A DNA stretch of 64,000 nucleotides from Citrobacter farmeri (GTDB lineage: Bacteria; Pseudomonadota; Gammaproteobacteria; Enterobacterales; Enterobacteriaceae), in NCBI RefSeq assembly GCF_019048065.1, contig NZ_CP077291.1, positions 310,001 to 374,000 on the forward strand, read 5' to 3'. A model generated the notes under the pieces. That model ran no database searches and was not told the DNA's origin. It was given only the letters and a program-made list of their open reading frames with translations. Positions within the stretch are counted from its first letter, which is position 1. Each line of letters begins with the position of its first letter. Shown here in pieces: positions 1 to 8,331 of this stretch. Made by a program: the position numbers and the translations under genes.

Positions 1-404
1 CCGACGATAGGGGTTTTCATCTCCACCGCGGCATCAAAAACGGCCTGGTTTGCTTTTACCGGATCGGCGCTCATCACGACGATCCCGTCGATCTCACCGC
101 TGCGGATCATTCCGGCTATCTGGCGATCGCTCTCGACGACGGAGGCATTCACCTCGGAGAGTTTGCCCTGGAAGATGCGTTGTGGTTTTGTGTTGTTTTC
201 TGTGGTTAAGGCATAGACAGAGGCGGGCGTGTCGGGTTTAGCGACATCCATCGAGGCATCTGCCGCGATGAACTGCACGGCAGCAACGGTGACGCCTGCG
301 GCTTCACACTGCTGATAAATCTCCTGGAGTAACTTCTCTGGCTCGGCGCCACCCAGGTTGTAGAGGTTGCCTCCACTGCTTCCAATAATCGCAATTTTTT
401 TCAT
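1..404 (-). CDS. Glycine-rich SFCGS-family protein, N-terminal part (runs off window)
   Basis: The first 134 codons are present; the 3' end lies beyond base 1. The start is ATG at 402-404. The product begins MKKIAIIGSSGGNLYNLGG and continues with a Rossmann-like alternation of beta strands and helices, including GEIDGIVVMSADP near residues 110-122. From memory this resembles the small SFCGS glycine-rich family (EF_0830-like), usually encoded with several small DUF431x proteins and an ammonia-lyase/aldolase pair in an uncharacterised catabolic operon. None of those partners is visible because the window ends. No biochemical role is known to me. The family assignment is from recalled sequence resemblance only. 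Confidence 0.5.
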   Translation of the reverse strand, partial: MKKIAIIGSSGGNLYNLGGAEPEKLLQEIYQQCEAAGVTVAAVQFIAADASMDVAKPDTPASVYALTTENNTKPQRIFQGKLSEVNASVVESDRQIAGMIRSGEIDGIVVMSADPVKANQAVFDAAVEMKTPIV

Positions 405-647
405 AGCGGCCTCAAAGGTAGGGTAAGGGGTTATCTGTGTTGTAGTGGAATCATATTCCCAATCAAAACAAAATAAAGCAACATTAAAAGATCGAAGTTG
501 GTTATCATTAAACTCAATGTTTTTGTTTAATGATTTGAAATTAAATAGGTTTATTCTGTTTTTGTTTTGTGTGGATATTTGTTGTTTTGTGATGAGGTTC
601 AAACAAGGAAGGGAAGAAATGGGGGGAATCCCCCCATTCGCAAGTGT
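405..647. promoter_or_regulatory. AT-rich intergenic region, probable promoter of the SFCGS operon
   Basis: This 243-bp AT-rich gap lies between the start of the SFCGS gene and the end of panS, both on the minus strand. It should hold the SFCGS promoter and, at 621-637, the panS terminator. I see no clear sigma-54 element or convincing gene. A GTG-started plus-strand reading frame at 445-651 lacks a ribosome site. Confidence 0.4.
621..637 (-). terminator. Probable panS terminator
   Basis: A perfect inverted repeat TGGGGGG-AAT-CCCCCCA lies just after the panS stop. On the minus strand it is followed by a pyrimidine-rich run (ATTTCTTCCCTT), consistent with a rho-independent terminator. Confidence 0.6.
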
Positions 648-1586
648 TTAGTTTTCTTTAACAGCACTCCGCTGCTCATCAATCGGTTTACCGGACCAGT
701 AGCCGGCCAGTAGGGAACCGGAAAGGTTGTGCCAGACGGAGAACAGCGCGCCAGGCAACGCAGCGAGCGGTCCGAAGTAAATTTTACCCAGCGCGGCGGC
801 GAGACCTGAGTTTTGCATTCCGACCTCGATTGCCAGGGTGCGGCAGGTTGACTCGTCAAAGCCAAACAGACGCCCGCCCCAGTAACCGCCGAGCAGGCCG
901 ATGGTGTTGTGCAGGATCACCGCGATAATCACCACGAAGCCGACGGACGCGATATGCGCGGCAGAACCCGCAACCACCGCGCTGATGATCGCCAGAATGC
1001 AGACCATCGAAAACGCGGGCAGGTAAGGCTCAACCGCTTTCACCACGCGCGGGAACAGGTGGTGGATCACCAGACCCAGGGCAATCGGGATCACCACAAT
1101 CTGCAAAATACTGAGCAGCATGCCCATCACATCAACCTGAATATGCGCATCGACATACAAACGTGTCAGCAGCGGCGTGGCGACCACGCCCACCAGGGTG
1201 GAAACCGATGAGATTGTTACCGAGAGTGCAACATCCCCTTTCGCCAGATAGATCATGACGTTAGATGCTGTACCGCTGGCCACGCTACCGACCAGCACCA
1301 TCCCGGCGGAGAGCTCCGGCGGCATGTTAAACGCCAGCGCCAGTACCCATGCCGCCAGCGGCATGACCAGATAGTGCAGGAAGATCCCCGCCGCAACCGG
1401 CGCAGGGCGCGAAAGCACGCGTTTAAAATCATCCACTTTAAGGTGCACGCCCATACCGAACATAATCAGCATCAGCAGTGTCGTCACCCACGGGCCGACA
1501 GGAATGAAGGTGGATGGCGTGTAATAGGTAATAACCGAGAGCAGCAGCGCCCATAACGGGAACAGCCTGGTGAGAGTGGCGAGCAT
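648..1586 (-). CDS. panS: Ketopantoate/pantoate/pantothenate transporter PanS (BASS family)
   Basis: This 312-residue inner-membrane protein has about ten hydrophobic segments. It belongs to the bile acid:sodium symporter (BASS) superfamily and matches the Salmonella-type PanS, which moves pantoate-class coenzyme A precursors across the inner membrane. Visible family features are the [19 protein letters not shown] stretch (about residues 100-118), with small residues and an Asn at the crossover helix, and the [13 protein letters not shown] motif near residue 250. The length fits the family. It is monocistronic, on the same strand as the SFCGS gene downstream but separated by a terminator hairpin. 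Another BASS substrate cannot be excluded. Confidence 0.8.
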   Translation of the reverse strand: MLATLTRLFPLWALLLSVITYYTPSTFIPVGPWVTTLLMLIMFGMGVHLKVDDFKRVLSRPAPVAAGIFLHYLVMPLAAWVLALAFNMPPELSAGMVLVGSVASGTASNVMIYLAKGDVALSVTISSVSTLVGVVATPLLTRLYVDAHIQVDVMGMLLSILQIVVIPIALGLVIHHLFPRVVKAVEPYLPAFSMVCILAIISAVVAGSAAHIASVGFVVIIAVILHNTIGLLGGYWGGRLFGFDESTCRTLAIEVGMQNSGLAAALGKIYFGPLAALPGALFSVWHNLSGSLLAGYWSGKPIDEQRSAVKEN

Positions 1587-1697
1587 GTTGTTTTCCTTGC
1601 ACGTATGTTGTGTTTGCTTGTTATTAACTGGTCGGGATCGAGCCCAACCATAGTTAGTTTTTATATCGTGAAGGGATATTATTCAAACAAATTATGC

Positions 1698-3278
1698 TCA
1701 TGTTCTGACTTTGAGATTTTCCCAACTCAGGCCAAACCGTGCCAGATACTTACGCAGACGGTCGGCATCGTTGGGATTGGCTTTCTTTTGTCGGGAGACC
1801 GCGAAGAGTTCACGTCCGGCTTCGGACAACGATGCGCTGCGTCGGCATACCTCGAGCACGGTTTCCAGTTGTCGGCGGTCAAAGAGGTCGAGTTCCATCT
1901 CCAGCGCCGGGGGCAACGTTGTGTCCCCCCAACTCTCCTGTAAAAGCGCGATCTCTTCTTCGACGAGGGCAAGCGTAATCCGCCCTTGTTCGGCCAGCGT
2001 CGCCATTCGCGCGACGGAGGAGCTCAACTCGCGAAAATTACCTCGCCACTGCGCCTGGGGGGAACAGGCAAACGCCAGATAGCGTTCGCGCGCCTCTTTA
2101 TCAAAACGGATCTGATTCTGTCGGCTGCGGGAGAAACGTTGCAACTCATACTCAACGTTAGGGGCGATATCTTCACGTCGCTGGGCAAGGCCGGGCAGGG
2201 GAAAACGCCACATGTTAATACGTGCGTAGAGATCTTCGCGAAAACGCCCTTCAGCAACCCACTGCGACATATCGCGATGGGTTCCGGCAATCAACTGGAA
2301 GTCGCTGCGTACCTCTTTATCTGAGCCAAACGGGAAGAAGGTTTTTTCCTCGATCGCTTTCAGCAGCATGGCCTGTTCATCCAGCCCCAGTTCAGCGATC
2401 TCATCCAGAAACAGCACCCCGCCATCGGCTTCACGTAACAGTCCCGTTCGCGAAGACAGCGCACCTGTAAAAGCGCCTTTCACATGACCAAACAGTGTCG
2501 ACATGGCGTTATCGCCGCGCAGGGTGGCGCAGTTAACCGCCACCAGTTTTCCGCCCACCAGATGTCGCGACTGGCGAAGCTGGAAAATCCGTTTGGCGAG
2601 GAAGGATTTCCCCGCGCCGGTAGGGCCGGTGAGCAGGATAGGATCGCCAGAGCGCAAGGCAACGCGCTCAATGCGGTCAATCAGTTTGTTGAACGTGGCA
2701 TTGCGCGTCTCGATCCCGGCTTTGAGGAAAGAGACGGACTGCTGCTGCTCACGCTGAAAGCGACTGGTGAGCGTGGCGTAGCGGCTTAAGTCGAGATCGA
2801 TCACCGAACAGGTGCCGGCGGCAACATCCTCCTGTGGGGCGTCCTTCGGTGCGGGACTGGTTTGCAGCAGGCTGGCGGGCAGATAGCGGGCTTCCGTCAG
2901 CAGGAACCAGCAAATTTGTGCCACGTGGGTGCCGGTGGTGATGTGCACCAGATACTCTTCGTTTTCGGTATCGAAGGTGTAGTGAGTGGCAAAATCGAGG
3001 AAAGCGGCATAGACCTCTTCGAAATCCCACGGATCGGCAATAGTGATTGCGTGCGGGCGGACCTGCGTATGGGGGGAAAGCAGGTTGATATCCTCCGCCA
3101 GTTGCTGACACATCCCGGCGTCGCGTGGCTGGTGAATAAGCTCCAGTCGATCGATCGGGAAGTCCGGCTGTTGACACAGTCCGACCGTTGGCCGCCATTT
3201 CTTGAGCCGGTTTGCCCGCTTGCCGCGTTTATCCAGCACCGTGCCCAGTACGCCAATCACCACCCGCCGTTTTTTCAT
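1698..3278 (-). CDS. rtcR: RtcR, sigma-54-dependent activator of RNA-repair genes
   Basis: A 526-residue bacterial enhancer-binding protein. Residues 1-180 form the RtcR N-terminal CARF-like domain, the proposed sensor of RNA ends. The central AAA+ domain has Walker A GPTGAGKS, the sigma-54 contact loop GAFTGA and Walker B VLFLDEIAELG. The C-terminal part, ending at residue 526, is a DNA-binding region with LSEAGRELF. E. coli RtcR is slightly longer. It is divergent from the slipin-rtcB operon, whose promoter carries a -24/-12 element, the expected target. GATAAA repeats lie between the gene and that promoter. Known RtcR activates rtcBA after RNA damage and is repressed by its own CARF domain. 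Confidence 0.93.
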   Translation of the reverse strand: MKKRRVVIGVLGTVLDKRGKRANRLKKWRPTVGLCQQPDFPIDRLELIHQPRDAGMCQQLAEDINLLSPHTQVRPHAITIADPWDFEEVYAAFLDFATHYTFDTENEEYLVHITTGTHVAQICWFLLTEARYLPASLLQTSPAPKDAPQEDVAAGTCSVIDLDLSRYATLTSRFQREQQQSVSFLKAGIETRNATFNKLIDRIERVALRSGDPILLTGPTGAGKSFLAKRIFQLRQSRHLVGGKLVAVNCATLRGDNAMSTLFGHVKGAFTGALSSRTGLLREADGGVLFLDEIAELGLDEQAMLLKAIEEKTFFPFGSDKEVRSDFQLIAGTHRDMSQWVAEGRFREDLYARINMWRFPLPGLAQRREDIAPNVEYELQRFSRSRQNQIRFDKEARERYLAFACSPQAQWRGNFRELSSSVARMATLAEQGRITLALVEEEIALLQESWGDTTLPPALEMELDLFDRRQLETVLEVCRRSASLSEAGRELFAVSRQKKANPNDADRLRKYLARFGLSWENLKVRT

Positions 3279-3280
3279 GG

Positions 3281-3360
3281 TTTATCCCAAAAGATAAATA
3301 TAGATACTGAAAGATAAAAAATACGCGCGGCATCTGCAATCACCATTATTGGCGATAAAA
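3281..3360. promoter_or_regulatory. Candidate RtcR enhancer sites (GATAAA repeats)
   Basis: An inverted repeat TTTATC-N6-GATAAA occupies 3281-3298. Further direct copies of GATAAA begin at 3313 and 3354, so the three forward copies start 20 and 41 bp apart, close to two and four helical turns. They lie 60-120 bp upstream of the -24/-12 promoter, the usual position for an enhancer-binding activator. Binding by RtcR is an inference. Confidence 0.35.
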
Positions 3361-3414
3361 AATAATCCTTTGTTAATCATATAATTAAAAATTAATTTCA
3401 TCTTTTTTTCGTTC

Positions 3415-3430
3415 TGGCACGCTTCTGGCA
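3415..3430 (+). promoter_or_regulatory. Sigma-54 (-24/-12) promoter of the RNA-repair operon
   Basis: The sequence TGGCACG-CTTC-TGGCA has GG at 3416-3417 and GC at 3428-3429, the exact spacing of the TGGCACG-N4-TTGCA consensus, with one deviation in the -12 half. It predicts transcription from about 3440, some 290 nt before the first gene. RtcR encoded next door is the matching activator. Confidence 0.85.
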
Positions 3431-3439
3431 ATAACTCCC

Positions 3440-3731
3440 TCGTCAACACGTTGAAAGCGCAGGGGGTTAAACCCCGCCGGCACGTCAGGAACGGCAGCGG
3501 CTGTTTTCCGGAGGTGTTCCGTCAACCAATGACACCTGAAAAATGGGTTCGATTCCCGATTCATTCTCCCAATGAAACTGGTTGTTAATCATAGAAATAA
3601 AAAAGGGCACTGCGCAGTCAGCAGGCCCCAAAACAGGTTGCCGGTTTTGATGCCGCGCCGCAGGCAAAAGGGAATTCCCCTGCAGCTTCGCCTCCGCACC
3701 CGCACCTGGCTTTGATAAGGAAAAGAGAAAA
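3440..3731 (+). ncRNA. Long structured leader with tRNA T-arm-like motif; candidate Y-RNA-like element
   Basis: The predicted transcript carries about 290 nt before the slipin ATG with no good reading frame. At 3543-3559 there is a T-arm-like hairpin: stem ATGGG/CCCGA (three G-C pairs and a G-T; the outermost A-A does not pair) around the 7-nt loop TTCGATT. Just upstream, AGGTGT (3512-3517) pairs with ACACCT (3532-3537); an alternative inner stem GTC/GAC leaves a 7-nt loop. Another hairpin is GGGGT-TAA-ACCCC at 3463-3475. No acceptor stem or CCA follows. Bacterial Y RNAs (YrlA) have a tRNA-like module and are co-encoded with rtcBA in Salmonella, which suggests a related RNA. The boundaries and function are inferred. 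Confidence 0.45.
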
Positions 3732-4859
3732 ATGACGAAGAAAATCACTATCCGTAAAGGACAATTAGGTTTGTTAGCGAAAAACGGCGACTACTATCAG
3801 GTTCTGGAGGCGGGTGAACACCGTCTGCCATGGTTCAATACGCCAGAGGTGCTGGTGGTTAATCTGGACGGTAGCGAAGTGCCGGAAGCGCTGGCGAATT
3901 ATTTACGTCGCTTTCAGCCGGACTGGGTAACGCGTTATGCCCTGGCCGTTGATTTGAGCGACAGCGAAGCGGGCGCATTGTACATGAACGAGGTATTGCA
4001 GGAGATCCTGCCGCCGTCCACGCGCCGTTTGTACTGGCGAGCCGACGAGGCCTTGAAACTGGTACGCATGGATACGCGTCAGGTTCAGGTGCCGGCAGAG
4101 ATCATGAATGCGGTCCTGCAACCGCGACGTAACGGCGCGGTTAAAGGTCGTGAAGCGATACTCACCGTGCAGGTTCCGGCCTGGCATGCGGGGGTGTTGA
4201 AAATTGACGGCGAGACGCAGGCACTGCTGCCGCCGGGTCTGACGGCGTACTGGAAAGTGAATCATCTGGTTGACGCTGAAGTGGTGGATACCCGTTTGCA
4301 GGTGCTGGAAGTGGGCGGTCAGGAAATTTTAACCAAAGATAAGGTTAACCTGCGCCTGAATCTGGCGGCGAACTGGCGTTACAGCGACGTGTTGCAGGCG
4401 TTTGCGCAGCTCACTAAACCGCTCGATCATCTGTACCGCGAACTGCAGTTTGCGCTGCGTGAAGCCGTTGGGACGCGCACGCTGGATGAGCTGCTGGAAG
4501 ATAAGCAGGTAATTGATGACGTGGTCAGCGCGCAGGTGAAAGAGCGTATGGCGTCATATGGCATCGACGTGGCCTCGCTGGGCGTGAAGGACATTGTGTT
4601 GCCAGGGGATATGAAAACGATTCTGTCCCGTCTGGTTGAAGCGGAAAAATCGGCGCAGGCCAACGTGATCCGCCGTCGTGAAGAAACGGCCGCGACGCGC
4701 TCGCTGTTGAATACGGCGAAAGTGATGGAAAACAACCCGGTGGCGCTGCGCTTAAAAGAGCTGGAAACCCTCGAAAGAGTGGCGGAGCGTATCGATAAAA
4801 TCTCGGTATTCGGTGGCCTGGACCAGGTTCTGCACGGTTTAGTGAACATTAAAGGATAA
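3732..4859 (+). CDS. Slipin/SPFH-domain protein of the RtcB operon
   Basis: A 375-residue protein with an SPFH (prohibitin/stomatin) core in the middle and C-terminal half. It includes the conserved series ...LNLAANWRYSD, a helical LREAVGTRTLDELL and a coiled-coil stretch around residues 290-350. There is no obvious N-terminal membrane hairpin, so it may be peripheral rather than integral. The start ATG follows the purine-rich AAGGAAAAGAG. It is the first gene of a tight operon (5-6 bp gaps) with rtcB and a nucleotidyltransferase, under sigma-54 control. Slipins are recurrent partners of RtcB in bacteria; a scaffold role for the repair machinery is inferred. Its biochemical activity is unknown. 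Confidence 0.8.
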   Translation: MTKKITIRKGQLGLLAKNGDYYQVLEAGEHRLPWFNTPEVLVVNLDGSEVPEALANYLRRFQPDWVTRYALAVDLSDSEAGALYMNEVLQEILPPSTRRLYWRADEALKLVRMDTRQVQVPAEIMNAVLQPRRNGAVKGREAILTVQVPAWHAGVLKIDGETQALLPPGLTAYWKVNHLVDAEVVDTRLQVLEVGGQEILTKDKVNLRLNLAANWRYSDVLQAFAQLTKPLDHLYRELQFALREAVGTRTLDELLEDKQVIDDVVSAQVKERMASYGIDVASLGVKDIVLPGDMKTILSRLVEAEKSAQANVIRRREETAATRSLLNTAKVMENNPVALRLKELETLERVAERIDKISVFGGLDQVLHGLVNIKG

Positions 4860-4864
4860 GAAAT

Positions 4865-6091
4865 ATGGCACATAACGACTATGCGCTGTTGGCGTCGCAG
4901 AACGCGGCGCCGGTAAAAATGTGGACGCACGGCGTCCCGGTGGAACCCGAGGCGCGCCAGCAACTGCTGAATACGGCGAAAATGCCGTTTATTTTTAAAC
5001 ACCTGGCGGTGATGCCGGATGTGCATCTGGGGAAAGGGTCGACCATCGGCAGCGTGATCCCGACCAAAGGGGCGATTATTCCGGCGGCGGTGGGGGTGGA
5101 CATCGGCTGCGGGATGATTGCGGTGCGTACCTCGCTGCTGGCCGGCGATCTGCCGGATAACCTGAGCGGACTGCGGAGCGCGATTGAGCAGGCTGTTCCA
5201 CACGGACGTACTAATACGCGCTCCCGTCGCGACAAAGGCGCGTGGGAAACGCCCCCAGAGGAGGTGAGTACTCACTGGGGGACACTGGCGCCGCGCTTTA
5301 AGCGCCTGACTGACAAGTATCCCTCGTTGCTGAAAACCAATAACCATCAGCATTTGGGAACATTGGGAACCGGTAACCACTTCATTGAGGTGTGTCTGGA
5401 TGAGCAGCAGCGCGTCTGGGTGATGTTGCACAGCGGCTCGCGTGGTGTGGGGAATGCCATCGGCAACGTTTTTATTACGCTGGCGCAGCAGGATATGCAG
5501 CAACATATCGCGAATCTCCCGGACCGAAATCTGGCGTATTTTCAGGAGGGGAGTCGGCACTACAACGACTACCTGGAAGCGGTGGAATGGGCACAGGATT
5601 TTGCCCGGCAAAACCGGGAAGTGATGATGTCCCGCGTACTGGCCGCGCTGTCGCGCATCGTGAGTAAACCGTTTATCACACAGCAGGAAGCGGTGAATTG
5701 CCACCATAATTACGTGCAAAAAGAGCGTCACTTTGGTGAAGAGGTACTGGTGACGCGTAAAGGTGCCGTTTCCGCCCAGAAGGGTCAGATGGGGATTATT
5801 CCGGGGTCGATGGGGGCGAAAAGCTTCATCGTACGTGGGCTGGGAAATGAAGAGAGCTTCTGCTCCTGTAGTCATGGTGCGGGAAGAACCATGAGCCGAA
5901 CGGCGGCCAAAAAACGTTTTACCGTGGCGGACCAGATCCGCGCGACGGCCCACGTTGAATGCCGTAAAGACAGCGAGGTGATCGATGAAATTCCGATGGC
6001 CTACAAAGACATTGATGCCGTGATGGCGGCGCAGTCTTCACTGGTGGAGATCGTGCATACGCTGCGGCAGGTAGTGTGTGTAAAAGGATAA
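4865..6091 (+). CDS. rtcB: RtcB, GTP-dependent RNA-splicing ligase (3'-phosphate/5'-OH)
   Basis: 408 residues, the same length as E. coli RtcB. The enzyme joins 2',3'-cyclic-phosphate or 3'-phosphate ends to 5'-OH ends using GTP and Mn2+. The metal-binding Cys lies in VGVDIGCGMIAVR (about residue 78), further ligands are in GTGNHFIEV and HSGSRGVGN, and the guanylated His is in CSHGAGRTMSR (about residue 337). It is the middle gene of slipin-rtcB-nucleotidyltransferase, with a 5-bp gap upstream and a 6-bp gap downstream. The RNA cyclase RtcA that follows rtcB in E. coli is absent, so the operon is of a different type. Confidence 0.96.
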   Translation: MAHNDYALLASQNAAPVKMWTHGVPVEPEARQQLLNTAKMPFIFKHLAVMPDVHLGKGSTIGSVIPTKGAIIPAAVGVDIGCGMIAVRTSLLAGDLPDNLSGLRSAIEQAVPHGRTNTRSRRDKGAWETPPEEVSTHWGTLAPRFKRLTDKYPSLLKTNNHQHLGTLGTGNHFIEVCLDEQQRVWVMLHSGSRGVGNAIGNVFITLAQQDMQQHIANLPDRNLAYFQEGSRHYNDYLEAVEWAQDFARQNREVMMSRVLAALSRIVSKPFITQQEAVNCHHNYVQKERHFGEEVLVTRKGAVSAQKGQMGIIPGSMGAKSFIVRGLGNEESFCSCSHGAGRTMSRTAAKKRFTVADQIRATAHVECRKDSEVIDEIPMAYKDIDAVMAAQSSLVEIVHTLRQVVCVKG

Positions 6092-6097
6092 AAGAAG

Positions 6098-6883
6098 ATG
6101 ACCAAAAATGCAGTGAGTGCCGCGATGCGTGAACGGGTCACGCGGCAACTCAAAGAGGTGGAAACGCGCTACGGCGTCAGGGTGCTGTATGCCTGCGAGT
6201 CAGGGAGTCGCGGCTGGGGATTTGCCTCGCCGGATAGCGATTACGATGTGCGGTTTTTGTATGTTCATCCGCCGGAATGGTATTTGCGGGTCGATGCACC
6301 GCGGGACGTGATCGAACTGCCGATAGACGATGAGCTGGACGTGTGCGGCTGGGAGTGGCGTAAAGCGCTGGGACTGCTGAAGGGAGCCAACCCGACGCTG
6401 ATCGAGTGGCTGGATTCCCCGGTAGTTTATCAGCAGGATGATGTCACGGTCAGCGCACTTAAGGCGATGATACCGCAGTGGTTTTCTCCACTTCGCGCAC
6501 GCTGGCATTACTACTCGATGGCGCGAAAAAACTTTCGCGGCTATTTGCAGGGAGAAGAGGTGCGGTTGAAAAAGTACTTCTACGTCTTGCGCCCACTGCT
6601 GGCGGTGCGTTGGGTCGAAGCGGGTAAAGGCGTTCCGCCCATGCGCTTTGCCGAACTGCTGGCAGGAAGCGACCTGGATGCGGCGTTACGTCAGGAGGTA
6701 GACGAACTGCTGGCGCGCAAACAGCGCGCAGGAGAAGCGGAGTACGGCCCGCGTCGTCCGTTATTGCATGCGTTTATCCACGCCGAACTGGCGCGAGGCG
6801 AAATCCCGCCCACGCTGCCAGACAGCCGGGAAGGCGATGTGAAAGCACTGGATAAACTGCTTTATGAAACGGTGATGGTATGA
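6098..6883 (+). CDS. RlaP-type RNA-repair nucleotidyltransferase (Pol-beta fold)
   Basis: A 261-residue DNA-polymerase-beta-like nucleotidyltransferase of the COG3541/RlaP type. The signature SGSRGWGFASPDSDYDVRF (about residues 36-54) combines the GS...G loop with the two catalytic Asp residues of DSDYD. A conserved DELDVCGWEWRKAL and a helical C-terminal domain with KKYFYVLRPLLA follow. It lies 6 bp after rtcB in the same operon. RlaP-like enzymes are found by context in RNA-repair operons; whether this one adds nucleotides to broken RNA ends or protects ends is not known to me. A REP pair follows the stop codon. Confidence 0.8.
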   Translation: MTKNAVSAAMRERVTRQLKEVETRYGVRVLYACESGSRGWGFASPDSDYDVRFLYVHPPEWYLRVDAPRDVIELPIDDELDVCGWEWRKALGLLKGANPTLIEWLDSPVVYQQDDVTVSALKAMIPQWFSPLRARWHYYSMARKNFRGYLQGEEVRLKKYFYVLRPLLAVRWVEAGKGVPPMRFAELLAGSDLDAALRQEVDELLARKQRAGEAEYGPRRPLLHAFIHAELARGEIPPTLPDSREGDVKALDKLLYETVMV

Positions 6884-6889
6884 CAACGT

Positions 6890-6974
6890 TGCCCGATGGC
6901 GCTGCGCTTATCGGGCCTACGTGGGCAAAATTTGTAGGCCGGATAAGGCGCGGAGCGCCGCCATCCGGCATTGA
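6890..6974. repeat. REP/BIME pair
   Basis: Two REP units in opposite orientation (CCCGATGGCGCTGCGCTTAT and TAGGCCGGATAAGGCG...) lie between the convergent nucleotidyltransferase gene and lysC. They are the only candidates for an end-of-transcript structure here. Confidence 0.9.
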
Positions 6975-6981
6975 CGCTATA

Positions 6982-8331
6982 TTACTCAAACAAATTCTGG
7001 TGCAGCTTCTGTACAACCTGTTCTGCCTCGGTGCCAGGCACCAGGAAACAGAGGTTATGGCTGGAGGCGCCATAGCAAATCATGCGGATATTGAACGGTT
7101 CCAGCACGCCGAACACCTCTTTACCGACGCCGCAGGCTTTCGACAGATCGTTACCAATCAGCGCGACCAGCGCGAGTCCCTCTTCAACCTCCACCCGACA
7201 CAAGGCAGACAGTTCCATCAGCAGCGACTGCGTCAGCAGCGTATCGCCGGTGGAGGTGGAGCCGGTGGTATCCAGCGTTAGCGCCACACTCACTTCGGAG
7301 GTGGTGATCAGATCCACAGAGATATTATGGCGCGCCAGAATCCCGAATACTTCGGCCAGGAAACCGCGCGAGTGCAGCATATTCAGGCTGTGCAGGGTCA
7401 GCAGCGTCTGTTTACGACGCAGCGCCAGCGCGCGGAACAGCGGTGGATTCTGGGTTTTGTTGCAGACCAGCGTGCCGCCCGCTTTCGGATCTTTACTGGA
7501 GCCGACGAAGACCGGGATATCACTGCGCACGGCGGGCAGCAGGGTGGCCGGGTGCAGCACTTTCGCACCAAAAGTGGCCATTTCCGCCGCCTCTTCAAAG
7601 GCGATTTCATCAATGCGTTGCGCCGCAGGCACCACGCGAGGATCGGTCGTGTAGATGCCTGGAACGTCAGTCCAGATATCGACGCGCGCGGCATGGAGCG
7701 CTTCGGCCAACAGGGCCGCTGTATAGTCGCTGCCGCCGCGTCCAAGTGTGGTTGTGCGCCCTTTGCTTTCGCTGCCGATGAACCCCTGAGTGATCACCAG
7801 TCCTTCGCTCAGACGTGGGGTCAGTTGCAGCGTTGCCAGTTCTGCCAGCGCTGCGACGTCAGGTTCGGCACGGCCAAAGCGATCGTTGGTGCGCATCACT
7901 TTACGCACATCGAACCATTGCGCCTGAACGTGACGTTCGCGCAGGATCTCAACAAACAGCAGGGTGGACATCAGTTCGCCGTGGCTGACCAGTTCATCCG
8001 TCAGCGCGGTGGAGGTCGCTAATGAGGCCGCTTCCGCCAGCGTGGTGATATTTTCCAGCAGGCGTTCGATCTCTTCACGAATTACGTTTGGATAACGCAG
8101 ACGCTCCAGGATATCGAACTGAATTTTGCGGATAGCGTCGAGTTTCTCGAAGCGTTCGGTTGGCTCCAGACCTTCAGCCAATGCAACCAGCAGATTGGTG
8201 ATGCCTGCGGAAGCGGAGAGCACAACTAAACGCACGTTTGCATCGGAAAGCACCACGTCGGCGCTGCGGTTCATGGCATCGAAATCAGCGACGCTGGTAC
8301 CGCCAAATTTGGAAACAACGATTTCTGTCAT
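6982..8331 (-). CDS. lysC: Lysine-sensitive aspartokinase III
   Basis: 449 residues, the same as E. coli LysC. It phosphorylates L-aspartate in the first step of the lysine/threonine/methionine pathway. The N-terminal kinase domain has the KFGGTSVAD motif (residues 8-16) and the nucleotide loop TTLGRGGSDYTAALLAEAL. The C-terminal half carries two ACT domains that bind lysine (SVDLITTSEVSVALTLD, IGNDLSKACGVGKEVFGVL). The start codon follows an ACGAGG ribosome site. It is divergent from pgi. The leader is short and lacks the lysine riboswitch known upstream of E. coli lysC, so control may rest on feedback inhibition alone. Confidence 0.97.
   Translation of the reverse strand: MTEIVVSKFGGTSVADFDAMNRSADVVLSDANVRLVVLSASAGITNLLVALAEGLEPTERFEKLDAIRKIQFDILERLRYPNVIREEIERLLENITTLAEAASLATSTALTDELVSHGELMSTLLFVEILRERHVQAQWFDVRKVMRTNDRFGRAEPDVAALAELATLQLTPRLSEGLVITQGFIGSESKGRTTTLGRGGSDYTAALLAEALHAARVDIWTDVPGIYTTDPRVVPAAQRIDEIAFEEAAEMATFGAKVLHPATLLPAVRSDIPVFVGSSKDPKAGGTLVCNKTQNPPLFRALALRRKQTLLTLHSLNMLHSRGFLAEVFGILARHNISVDLITTSEVSVALTLDTTGSTSTGDTLLTQSLLMELSALCRVEVEEGLALVALIGNDLSKACGVGKEVFGVLEPFNIRMICYGASSHNLCFLVPGTEAEQVVQKLHQNLFE

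Noticed and set aside
445..651. 68-codon plus-strand frame before panS
   Set aside because: GTG start without a ribosome site, in AT-rich promoter sequence and over the panS terminator.
3543..3566. A genuine tRNA gene
   Set aside because: Only a T-arm-like hairpin is clear. No 7-bp acceptor partner, no CCA and no normal D-arm/anticodon arm were found.
4427..5953. 508-codon minus-strand frame across slipin and rtcB
   Set aside because: It is antisense to two clearly conserved proteins and its product is His/Arg-rich, typical of a shadow of GC-rich coding sequence.
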